A DNA stretch of 64,000 nt. Origin: Verrucomicrobiota bacterium. Lineage in GTDB: Bacteria; Verrucomicrobiota; Verrucomicrobiia; Opitutales; Opitutaceae. Made by a program: the position numbers and the translations under genes. Position 1 is the stretch's first letter. Each line of letters begins with the position of its first letter. Shown here in pieces: positions 1 to 7,364 of this stretch. The notes under the pieces were generated by a model. The model saw only the letters and a list, made by a program, of their open reading frames with translations, was not told where the DNA came from and did not search any database. The stretch spans positions 1-64,000 of the forward strand of contig JAFAAS010000070.1 of NCBI GenBank assembly GCA_023426435.1, given 5' to 3'.

Positions 1-1
1 C

Positions 2-481
2 TCGCCCGACCGCACTTTCGCCCTCGACGCCGACCAGCCGTTCGCCTGGCACGACGCCACCATCGAGCCCATCGCCGCGGCCCACGAGGACTACGAAATC
101 GACGCCCACGGCCATCACCGCTTTCTCGGTTTTCTGATCCACTGGCACAACCGCGCGCTCTATCACGCCGGCGATACGACCGCCACGCCACAACTCTCCG
201 CCCAGCTCCAACGCGAACGCATCGACGTCGGCCTTCTTCCCGTCAACGGCGCCGACGACGTCCGACGCCAGCTCGACATCGTCGGTAACATGGATGTCGC
301 CTCCGCTCTCACGCTCGCGGACCGCCACCGCTTCGGCCTCGCCGTGCCGATGCACTTCGATCTCTACCCCAACAACGGCCTCACCCCCGCCGAGTTCGCC
401 GCCGCGTGGTTCTCCCACCCCGCCGCCAAACGCGTCCCCCTGAAAATCTTCGAGCCCGGCGAACGCCACACGCTCGCCTAA
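2..481 (+). CDS. MBL-fold metallo-hydrolase, UlaG-like (5' truncated)
   Basis: The frame is open from the window edge to a TAA at 479-481, so the N-terminal part with the usual HxHxDH metal site lies outside. Visible motifs are AAAHEDYE, HAGDTT and, near the end, VPMHFD; these match the later metal-binding positions of the beta-lactamase-fold hydrolases related to L-ascorbate-6-phosphate lactonase (UlaG). The sequence LLPVNGADDVRR fits the UlaG branch, which acts on lactone or phosphodiester-like substrates. The substrate here is unknown. The gene is followed 64 bases later by surE on the same strand, so it may head the same transcript. Confidence 0.75.
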   Translation, partial: SPDRTFALDADQPFAWHDATIEPIAAAHEDYEIDAHGHHRFLGFLIHWHNRALYHAGDTTATPQLSAQLQRERIDVGLLPVNGADDVRRQLDIVGNMDVASALTLADRHRFGLAVPMHFDLYPNNGLTPAEFAAAWFSHPAAKRVPLKIFEPGERHTLA

Positions 482-545
482 ACGCGCGCCCAATTCCACG
501 CTTCCCCTTCCCGCCGTCCCATGCGATCACCTTCGGTTTTCGCCC

Positions 546-1319
546 ATGCATCTCCTGGTCACCAACGACGACGGCATCCACAGCGTTTTTCTTCACGAAC
601 TCGTCCACGCGCTGCGCGCCGTCGGCCACACCACTTCCGTCGTCGCCCCCAAATCCGAACAAAGCTGGATCGGCGCCGCCAAATCCCGCAATCGCCCCGT
701 CCACGCCTGCATCAGCGATCATGGCCTCGCCTGCGACACGTGGGTCGTCGACGGCACGCCCAGCGATTGCGTCAACATCGGTCTCGGCCACCTCATCAAA
801 ACCCCCGTCGACGGCGTCGTCAGCGGCATCAACACCGGTCGCAACGCCTCCCTCGGTTTCATCATCGCCAGCGGCACCATCGCCGGCGCCTGGGAGGGCG
901 CCCTCCACGGCCTTCCTTCCATCGCCTTCTCGCAAGACCTCACCACCGAGCTCTACGACCGCTTCAAAGCCAATCGCGACACCCCCGACGCCGAACTCCA
1001 CACCACGCTGAAGACCTCCGCCGCTCACGCCGCGCATCTCAGCACCGAACTTCTCGCCGGCACCTCGCGCCAAAGCTTCATCGTTCACAACATCAACTTT
1101 CCCCTCCGCTGCCGGCCCGACACCCCCGTCCGCCGCACGATTCCCGCGCGCGTCGTCGTGCCGGGTCTCTTCAGCCCCGCTGACGACGACGGCACCCACC
1201 GTCTCGTCTTCCGCCTCGGCGAAGACCTCTCGCCCGCCGGCCCGCTCACCGACCGCGCCGCCCTCGATGCCGGCGAAATCAGCCACACCGTTCTCGACTA
1301 CTCCAAGCTCGGCTCCTGA
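546..1319 (+). CDS. surE: 5'/3'-nucleotidase SurE
   Basis: A 257-residue protein beginning MHLLVTNDDGIHS, the SurE metal-binding N-terminus (Asp8, Asp9). Ser40 in SEQSW and Asn96 in GINTGRN complete the expected metal ligands. SurE dephosphorylates nucleoside 5'- and 3'-monophosphates and short polyphosphate in the cytoplasm and is linked to stress survival. Length is normal for the family (about 250 residues). It starts at the ATG just before the conserved first strand, 64 bases after the MBL hydrolase. A HAD-family phosphatase follows 97 bases later, so two phosphatases are side by side. Confidence 0.93.
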   Translation: MHLLVTNDDGIHSVFLHELVHALRAVGHTTSVVAPKSEQSWIGAAKSRNRPVHACISDHGLACDTWVVDGTPSDCVNIGLGHLIKTPVDGVVSGINTGRNASLGFIIASGTIAGAWEGALHGLPSIAFSQDLTTELYDRFKANRDTPDAELHTTLKTSAAHAAHLSTELLAGTSRQSFIVHNINFPLRCRPDTPVRRTIPARVVVPGLFSPADDDGTHRLVFRLGEDLSPAGPLTDRAALDAGEISHTVLDYSKLGS

Positions 1320-1416
1320 CCGCGCCCGCGCGCCGCAAATCACCTTCCTTTCACAGGATTCCACCCCCGCAAACTTGCCAGGCACACCCGCCGCTCCTTC
1401 TCTCGAACTTCCAGCT

Positions 1417-2124
1417 ATGCAGCTCGTGATGTTCGACATGGACGGCACCCTCACCGACAGCTTTTCGCTCGACGAAAACTGTTACGTGCTCGCCATCCAA
1501 CAAGCGCTCGGGCTCGAGAACGTCATCACCGCGTGGGACACCTACACGCACACAAGTTCGTCCTATTGCCTCCAGGAAATCGTCCGCGCCTCCCGCGGCA
1601 CCGCGCCCACGCCCGACGAATCCCGCGCCGTCCAAACCCGCATGATCGAGATCATGTCGGAAATCCAACGCACCCGCAGCCGCCACACCCGCGAAATCCC
1701 CGGCGCCGCCGCCGCCCTTCAACACCTTCGCAACCACCACGTCGCCGTCGCCATCGCGTCCGGTGACTGGGAAATGACCGCCCGCCACAAGCTGACGTCC
1801 GCCGGCATCCCGTTCGAAGATCTCCCTCACGCCTTCTGCGACTGCTCGCACGCGCGCACCGAAATCATGCGCACCGCCCTCCAACGCGCGCAGCAGCACT
1901 ACGGCCGCGCTTCGTTCGATCGCATCGTTTACGTCGGCGACGCGGCGTGGGACGTCAGCGCCTGCTTCGATCTCGGTTGGCCGCTCGTCGCCATTGGCAC
2001 CGGCGCGCACGCCGATCGCCTCCGCTCGCTCGGCGCCTCGCACGTCCTGCCCGACTACAACGACCTCCCCGCCTTCCTCGCCGCCCTCGCCGAAGCCACC
2101 GCCCCCCTTCGCCAAACCGGCTGA
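1417..2124 (+). CDS. HAD-superfamily hydrolase, phosphoglycolate-phosphatase-like
   Basis: A 235-residue protein. The ATG at 1417 is chosen because HAD motif I follows at once (MFDMDGTLTDS, nucleophile Asp and acid/base Asp); the open frame extends further upstream but with low-complexity residues. Motif II is in AIASGDW and motif IV in YVGDAAWD. A helical cap of about 70 residues lies between motifs I and II, as in the PGP/Gph subfamily. The substrate cannot be read from sequence. Its stop codon lies two bases before a dispersed palindrome (2127-2153) that may serve as terminator. Confidence 0.85.
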   Translation: MQLVMFDMDGTLTDSFSLDENCYVLAIQQALGLENVITAWDTYTHTSSSYCLQEIVRASRGTAPTPDESRAVQTRMIEIMSEIQRTRSRHTREIPGAAAALQHLRNHHVAVAIASGDWEMTARHKLTSAGIPFEDLPHAFCDCSHARTEIMRTALQRAQQHYGRASFDRIVYVGDAAWDVSACFDLGWPLVAIGTGAHADRLRSLGASHVLPDYNDLPAFLAALAEATAPLRQTG

Positions 2125-2126
2125 CC

Positions 2127-2153
2127 GGTGGAACCCGACGTCCCCGTCGGGCT
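2127..2153. repeat. Type A palindromic repeat, copy 1
   Basis: A GTGG leader, arm ACCCGACG, loop TCCC, arm CGTCGGGCT. It lies directly behind the HAD hydrolase stop. The same element recurs at 32381, 50427 and 59849. A type B element follows 11 bases later, as it does after sodA. Confidence 0.8.
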
Positions 2154-2164
2154 GGATCTTCAAG

Positions 2165-2191
2165 GTAGGGCGAGCCGTCCCCGGCGAGCCG
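2165..2191. repeat. Type B palindromic repeat, copy 1
   Basis: A GTAG leader, arm GGCGAGCCG, loop TCCC, arm CGGCGAGCC. The arms pair except at two adjacent positions, where G faces A and A faces G. An identical copy is at 32423-32449, again just downstream of a type A element. Confidence 0.8.
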
Positions 2192-2269
2192 CTCCCCATA
2201 GCGTTTGGTCCCGCAGCCCCCACCCGCTCCCCCAGCGCGCATCTCCACGCCCCAAGCCACCCGCTTTTC

Positions 2270-2300
2270 TTTCGTGTATTTCGCGTATTTCGTGATTTCT
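2270..2300. repeat. Dispersed TTCGTG-type repeat fragment
   Basis: Successive units TTCGTGTA, TTTCGCGTA and TTTCGTGA just upstream of the ABC ATPase. Read on the other strand it gives the spurious peptide EITKYAKYTKEK. Related material is at about 17134 and 57723. Confidence 0.6.
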
Positions 2301-2314
2301 CTCCGCCTCTTCCG

Positions 2315-3316
2315 ATGATCGAAGTCCGCAATCTCACCCGCGTCTTTCGCACCTACAAAAAACAACCCGGCTTCTGGGGCGGCGTGAAGGGCCTCTTCCA
2401 TCGTCAGTTCGAGGAAACCGCCGCCGCGAAAGACATCTCGTTCGACATCGCCGAGGGCGAATTCGTCGGATTTCTCGGGCCCAACGGCGCCGGCAAAACC
2501 ACCACGCTGAAAATGCTCTCGGGCCTCATCTACCCGACGAGCGGCACCGCCCGCGTCGCCGGCTTCGATCCCACCCGCCGCGAAAACGCCTACCGCCGCA
2601 TCTTCGCCCTGGTCCTCGGCCAGAAAAACCAGCTCTGGTGGGATCTCCCCGCGATCGAATCCTTTCACCTCCTCCGCGCGATCTACGCCCTGCCCGAAGA
2701 CCAGTTCAAAGCCACCCTCGACGAGCTCGTCGACCTCCTCGACATCCGCTCCAAGCTCAACGTCATGGTCCGCGAGCTCTCCCTCGGCGAACGCATGAAG
2801 ATGGAGCTCATCGCCGCACTCCTCCATCGCCCGCGCGTCCTCTTTCTCGACGAACCCACCATCGGCCTCGACGTCGTCTCGCAAAAATCCGTCCGCAGCT
2901 TCCTCCGCGATTACAACCGCCGCCATCGCGTCACCATCCTCCTCACCAGCCACTACATGGCCGATATCAAGGAGCTCTGCGAACGCGTCATCGTCATCCA
3001 CAAGGGTTCCAAAATCTACGACGGCGCCCTCGCCCGCCTCGAAACCTCCTCCGGCGCGCGCAAGAAAATCATCTCCTTCGTCCCCGCACTCGACGAAGGC
3101 GACCGCACCGCCGCGCTCGCCTTCCCCGACACCTGGCAATCCCAACACGCCGCCACCGCCCGCTCACCCGACGGCAAGTTCACCCTCACCGTCCCCGGCG
3201 ACAAAGTCGTCACCGTCTCCCAGGAAATCCTCCGCACCGGCCCCGTCGCCGACATCACGATCGAAGACGTCCCCCTCGAAGACGTCATCGCCGAACTCTT
3301 CTCCGCCCAATCTTAA
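2315..3316 (+). CDS. ABC transporter ATP-binding protein (COG4586-like)
   Basis: A 333-residue ATPase. The ATG at 2315 is chosen over the longer open frame because the nucleotide-binding domain starts there (MIEVRNLTRVF). Walker A is GPNGAGKTT (about residues 55-63), the signature is LSLGER (155-160) and Walker B with the catalytic Glu is VLFLDEPT (175-182). The insertion KKQPGFWGGVKGLFHR near residues 15-30 and the C-terminal extension fit the ABC-2-type export ATPases of COG4586, which normally sit beside two membrane subunits. None is visible: the next gene is on the other strand. Cargo is unknown. Confidence 0.88.
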   Translation: MIEVRNLTRVFRTYKKQPGFWGGVKGLFHRQFEETAAAKDISFDIAEGEFVGFLGPNGAGKTTTLKMLSGLIYPTSGTARVAGFDPTRRENAYRRIFALVLGQKNQLWWDLPAIESFHLLRAIYALPEDQFKATLDELVDLLDIRSKLNVMVRELSLGERMKMELIAALLHRPRVLFLDEPTIGLDVVSQKSVRSFLRDYNRRHRVTILLTSHYMADIKELCERVIVIHKGSKIYDGALARLETSSGARKKIISFVPALDEGDRTAALAFPDTWQSQHAATARSPDGKFTLTVPGDKVVTVSQEILRTGPVADITIEDVPLEDVIAELFSAQS

Positions 3317-3323
3317 GTCAGCA

Positions 3324-3352
3324 GTAGCGGAACGCGTAAGCGTTTCGTCCGC
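3324..3352. repeat. Type G palindrome between convergent genes
   Basis: GTAG leader, then GCGGAACGC, loop GTAA, and GCGTT followed by TCGTCCGC. The inner AACGC/GCGTT and outer GCGGA/TCCGC arms pair with a three-base bulge. It fills most of the 41 bases between the convergent ABC ATPase and asparagine synthetase genes and may terminate both. Confidence 0.6.
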
Positions 3353-3357
3353 CCACC

Positions 3358-5253
3358 TCACAACCCATATCGCTCCTGCAACACCGCGAGCGAGCACATC
3401 ATCAACACCGCCGGATCCAACGGCCCGCGCTCCGCTCCGCTCATCGTTTTCATCCGCGCCAACAACGTCTCGACCGCGCCCACGTCAAAAAACCCCGTCG
3501 CGGCCAGCGCTCCGCCGCACAGCTTCTCCTCCGCGAACTTCAACATCGCGCTCCCGTCCTGCAACAAAGTCGGCGGCGCCAAAAACGGCTGCTTCTTCCG
3601 CCGATAAACCTGCTCCGTCACAAACGGCCGCATCGCCTCGCGCAGCACCCATTTCTCCTGGCCATCCCGCCGCAGCAACTCCACCGGCACCTCTCGCGCC
3701 ACCTCGAACAGCTTGTGATCCAAAAACGGCAGCCGCTGCTCCACCGCGTGCGCCATGTCCAGCCGTTCGCCCGCGAGCACGTAATTCGCGAACCCCGACT
3801 TCATCCACAGGTGCATCACCTGCCGCACCGGCGCCCGCCCGTCCATCTGCTCCGCCACGTCCATTTGCCGGTAAAATTCCCACAACGGATTCCGCCCCGC
3901 CTGCTCGCGCACGAACTCCGCGCTGACCACGCCATGCTCCAGCGCCCGCCGCCCCGCCACCGCCGCCGCACTCGCACTCGGAAACGCTAGCGCCTGCGCT
4001 CGCGCCGCCAATGCAGCCGCGACCTCCGCCGCCGGCGCTGTATCCATTTTCAAAGCACGCACCAGCGCCTCCGGCCACGCCGCCGGCGCCATCGCCCCGC
4101 CGATTCCGAGCGCCCGATCGAAAAAGCGATATCCCGCCGCAATCTCATCCGCCCCCTCGCCCGCCAGCACCACTTTCACCCCCGCCTCGCGCACCCCGCG
4201 GCTCAACAAATACCGCGCCGCGCCATGCGCGTTGTATTGGATACTCTCGCCTTGCGCCACCGCGTCCTCGAACACCCGCGCGAAATCCGCATTCGTCACC
4301 CGGATCCGAAAAAACTCCACGCCCGCCGCCGCCGCGCTCGCTTCCGCCACCGCGCTTTCATCGAAGTCCGGATGATCGAACGCGATCGTGAACGCCTTCA
4401 TCTGCCCACCGAAAAAGGTCCGCGCCATCCCCAGCGCCGCCGACGAATCCAACCCTCCGCTCAACAAACACCCGACCGGCACATCCGCCCGCAACCGCAG
4501 CCGCACCGCCTCCGCTGCCTCCGCCCGCAATCGCTCGATCCAATCCGCTTCCGTCCTCGACGCCTCCTCGCCCGTCTTCGGGTAGTCGGTTTTCCAATAC
4601 GCCGCGATCTTCACTTCCCCACCGTCCGCCACCTCCAGATAACACCCCGGCGGCACCTGCCTCACCCCGGCAAACAGCGTGCGCTCCGGCGACAGATTCG
4701 AAAACAAACTGTCATACACCGCCGCCCGATCCCACTCCAGCCGCACGCCCGCCGCCGCCAGCGCCTTCACCTCCGACGCAATCCACAGCGTCGCCCCGCA
4801 ACGCGCATAAAACAGCGGCTTGATCCCAAAGCGATCCCTCGCCGCCAGCATTCTCCGCTTCCTCCCATCCCACACCGCAAACGCAAACTCCCCCCGCAGC
4901 TCCGTGAAACAGTCCACCCCGCGCTCTTCGTAAAGGTGCAGCGCGATCTCGCTGTCCGACCGCGTCCGAAATCGATGCCCGCGCGCCTCAAGTTCACCGC
5001 GAATCCGCTCGAAATCGTAGAACTCGCCATTCACCGCGATGTGCAGCGTCTCGTCCTCGTTCGCGATCGGCTGCTGCCCGGTCGTCAGATCGATGATGCT
5101 CAAACGCGCGTGGCCCAGTCCGCCGCTCCCATCGCTCGCGCGCCACACACTCGCTTCATCCGGCCCGCGATGTCGCATGCTCGCCACTGCCGCCCGCAAC
5201 GCTCCCGCGTTCACGTCCCGTTCATCCGAAACCGCCGCAACAATCCCGCACAT
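3358..5253 (-). CDS. asnB: Asparagine synthetase (glutamine-hydrolysing)
   Basis: A 631-residue protein starting MCGIVAAV, so after Met removal Cys is the N-terminal nucleophile of a class II glutamine amidotransferase. RHRGPDE and VNGEFYDF follow as expected. The synthetase domain carries the pyrophosphate-binding loop LLSGGLDSSAALG. Family reaction: aspartate + glutamine + ATP to asparagine, with ammonia channelled between domains. It is the last gene of the eight-gene minus-strand block and follows the small nucleotidyltransferase by 67 bases. Relatives in exopolysaccharide or peptide clusters modify other carboxylates, so housekeeping AsnB activity is likely but not certain. Confidence 0.9.
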   Translation of the reverse strand: MCGIVAAVSDERDVNAGALRAAVASMRHRGPDEASVWRASDGSGGLGHARLSIIDLTTGQQPIANEDETLHIAVNGEFYDFERIRGELEARGHRFRTRSDSEIALHLYEERGVDCFTELRGEFAFAVWDGRKRRMLAARDRFGIKPLFYARCGATLWIASEVKALAAAGVRLEWDRAAVYDSLFSNLSPERTLFAGVRQVPPGCYLEVADGGEVKIAAYWKTDYPKTGEEASRTEADWIERLRAEAAEAVRLRLRADVPVGCLLSGGLDSSAALGMARTFFGGQMKAFTIAFDHPDFDESAVAEASAAAAGVEFFRIRVTNADFARVFEDAVAQGESIQYNAHGAARYLLSRGVREAGVKVVLAGEGADEIAAGYRFFDRALGIGGAMAPAAWPEALVRALKMDTAPAAEVAAALAARAQALAFPSASAAAVAGRRALEHGVVSAEFVREQAGRNPLWEFYRQMDVAEQMDGRAPVRQVMHLWMKSGFANYVLAGERLDMAHAVEQRLPFLDHKLFEVAREVPVELLRRDGQEKWVLREAMRPFVTEQVYRRKKQPFLAPPTLLQDGSAMLKFAEEKLCGGALAATGFFDVGAVETLLARMKTMSGAERGPLDPAVLMMCSLAVLQERYGL

Positions 5254-5320
5254 CGTCGGCGCAGTGTTCAGAATCCCGCTCGCGCTTCCAGCGCAATCTC
5301 CGCTCGCCGCCTCGCCGCGC

Positions 5321-6115
5321 TCACCGCACCACTCCTCCCAGCCGCACCGCGATCTCGCGCGCCATCCGCTTCATCCGCGCCGCGCTTTCCTCCAACGTTC
5401 CCTCCGCCTCCAATTCCCGCACCCACTCCCGCCCCACCTCGCCGCCGTCTTTCGCAATCTTCGCCCGCACCGCCTTCACGCTCGCCAGCGAATGCATCGG
5501 CCTCGGCCCGCAATCCTTCCCACGCACCGCCACATACGCCAGTCGCAGCACCGAAAACCGCACCGCCTCCAACAAAAACCACGCGCCCAGCCGCTCTCCC
5601 CGCGCGAACAGCTTCTCGAACTTCTGCAGGTCGATCTCCAGTCCGTCGATCAACGCCCGCACTTCCCGTTCACCGGCCGGCGTCTCCTTCACCAACAGCG
5701 ATCCTTCCGCCTGCTTCAACCCCGCGGCACCTTTGAACACCACCGAGTCCACCGACACGACCGGCGCGTCCGGACTCGCAAACACCAACAGATCCACCGG
5801 CACGTCGTCCGCGAACAAGCACTCGTAGTTCCACACCGTCGGCCCGAGCTTGCTCAACCTCCACCGCACGCGCGGTTCGCGCTGCAACATTTCGATCCAC
5901 CGCTCGAAATCCTCCTCCTCCCATCCGGGCGCGTGTATCCGAATATCCACGTCACTATGCTCGTCCGCCACGCCGGCCGCGCGACTGCCCGACACCCATA
6001 ACGCCACCACGTTCGACTCCCCCAACAGCGCCTCGATCGCGCGGCGCACGATGTCGGCGCCGCGCACATTGGCCTGCCGCGACACCCATGCTTCCCACTC
6101 CACCGCCGCGATCAC
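5321..6115 (-). CDS. Nucleotidyltransferase-fold protein
   Basis: A 264-residue protein. Near residue 40 it has the polymerase-beta-type motif WVSGSRAAG followed by SDVDIRI (GS...DxD), and the third acidic residue is plausibly in VPVDLLVFA, so the metal-dependent transferase site looks intact. The helical C-terminal half is unfamiliar. Such proteins transfer nucleotides to antibiotics, proteins or RNA; the target here is unknown. Its start overlaps the stop of the preceding gene by four bases (ATGA type), pointing to translational coupling. Nearest resemblance is to minimal MNT/ANT-like enzymes, judged by motif only. Confidence 0.75.
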   Translation of the reverse strand: MIAAVEWEAWVSRQANVRGADIVRRAIEALLGESNVVALWVSGSRAAGVADEHSDVDIRIHAPGWEEEDFERWIEMLQREPRVRWRLSKLGPTVWNYECLFADDVPVDLLVFASPDAPVVSVDSVVFKGAAGLKQAEGSLLVKETPAGEREVRALIDGLEIDLQKFEKLFARGERLGAWFLLEAVRFSVLRLAYVAVRGKDCGPRPMHSLASVKAVRAKIAKDGGEVGREWVRELEAEGTLEESAARMKRMAREIAVRLGGVVR

Positions 6116-6462
6116 GCCTTCGTCTCCGTTTGCATCGTCGCCTCAAACATCCGGCACGCCACCACCGTTCCGCTCGCATCGCGAATCATGTCCGCAGGCG
6201 ACCACAAATCCGCGCGCTCCGGCAGCGCCATCCGCACCATGTGCGACACGATGTAAATGCACCGTTCCTCCGGCTCCGGCAATCCGGCCACCGCGCCATA
6301 TTTCCCTTCGATCACCGGCACCGCGTGTCCGCCTAATTCGATCGTTCTCGCCTGCCGGTAATCGACCGACACCCGCGCATTTCCCTCCGAGGGAAGCACC
6401 GTTTCCGTGCCATCGGGATGTCGCAGCGAGATGGGATGCGGACACAGATTCACCAACTTCAT
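6112..6462 (-). CDS. Small conserved protein of the NLxPHPI type
   Basis: A 116-residue protein. The ATG at 6462 is preferred over an upstream one because the conserved opening MKLVNLCPHPISLRHPDG starts there and a GGAGAG sequence lies about 12 bases upstream on the minus strand. Small proteins opening with a NLTPHPI-like motif occur in phages and actinobacteria and have no established function that I know of. The body contains a VARV-like strand (ARVSVDYRQ) and IYIVSHMVRMA. It sits between two nucleotidyltransferase genes: 7 bases after one and overlapping the other by four. Confidence 0.65.
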   Translation of the reverse strand: MKLVNLCPHPISLRHPDGTETVLPSEGNARVSVDYRQARTIELGGHAVPVIEGKYGAVAGLPEPEERCIYIVSHMVRMALPERADLWSPADMIRDASGTVVACRMFEATMQTETKA

Positions 6463-6469
6463 CGCATCG

Positions 6470-7342
6470 TCATCTCTCCGAATCTCCACCCGAGTGCAAC
6501 TCCGGCGATCGCCAGCTATCGCCCACCAGCTCACGCATGAACCGCCGCATCGCCGCCGCACAATCGTCCACCGCCGCCGCGATCTCGACTTTGTTCAACC
6601 GCGCACTCACCGCCACCGCCTGCAACTCATCCGGCTCCGCCACGCGTTCGATCCGCCGCCCTTCCGGAAAACTCCGCTCGCCCCGCCGCAATTTCAATTC
6701 GTGCAGCAGTCGCAGGTTCGTCTCCGCCAGATTCCGATGCAGCATCCGCTGCGCCGCCACCCACTCGCCGCGTTCGATCTTCCGCCGCGTCCACACCAGA
6801 TCGCACACGAAACTGTCCGCCAGCGCCCGAGCCTCCGCGTCGCTCAACCGCGGATCGCTGACTTCATTCACCACCTGACGATAAAGGCCGCCCCACGTCT
6901 GCTCGCCTTTCAAAAACCGCCAACCCGGCCGGATCACCACCGCCAGATCCTGCATCGCTCGACGCAGTTTCGCCGATCGATGATGCAGTCCAAACCCAAT
7001 CGCCCATTGCGCAAACCGCAGCGAGCGCTGCGGCACGATCACCAAATCCGCCTCCACGCCTTGCGCGAGGAGCGCCACTTTCGGCACGCCGCCGATCGCC
7101 GCCCACCGCACCGCATAAACGTCCGGCTCCACGCCCGCCGCCTTCAACCACGCCGCATCCGCAAACAGCTCCGGCCGCTTCGCAATCACTTGAAAATCCC
7201 AGTCCGACTGCGCGTCCGCCCGCCACACCACATCGCGCTCCTCCCGCACCCGCGATCCGATCAGCACCAAGCCCGACACCGTCCGCTCCTCGTTCGCCCA
7301 CTTCGTGATCTTCTCTCCGAAATTCATCTCCAACGTAGTCAC
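6470..7342 (-). CDS. Nucleotidyltransferase, aminoglycoside 6-adenylyltransferase-like
   Basis: A 290-residue protein. LVLIGSRVRE (near residue 27) and SDWDFQVI (near residue 46) form the GS...DxD nucleotidyltransferase motif, and VEADLVIVP could provide the third Asp. Long spacing between GS and DxD, plus a helical C-terminal half with LHRNLAETNLRLLHE, resembles the streptomycin 6-adenylyltransferase (AadE/AadK) family. Whether it acts on an antibiotic is unknown; chromosomal relatives often have no demonstrated resistance role. It follows the degenerate kinase gene by 22 bases and precedes the NLxPHPI gene by 7, all in one direction. Confidence 0.75.
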   Translation of the reverse strand: MTTLEMNFGEKITKWANEERTVSGLVLIGSRVREERDVVWRADAQSDWDFQVIAKRPELFADAAWLKAAGVEPDVYAVRWAAIGGVPKVALLAQGVEADLVIVPQRSLRFAQWAIGFGLHHRSAKLRRAMQDLAVVIRPGWRFLKGEQTWGGLYRQVVNEVSDPRLSDAEARALADSFVCDLVWTRRKIERGEWVAAQRMLHRNLAETNLRLLHELKLRRGERSFPEGRRIERVAEPDELQAVAVSARLNKVEIAAAVDDCAAAMRRFMRELVGDSWRSPELHSGGDSER

Positions 7343-7364
7343 GACCTGCGCCAGCGAATCCCCC

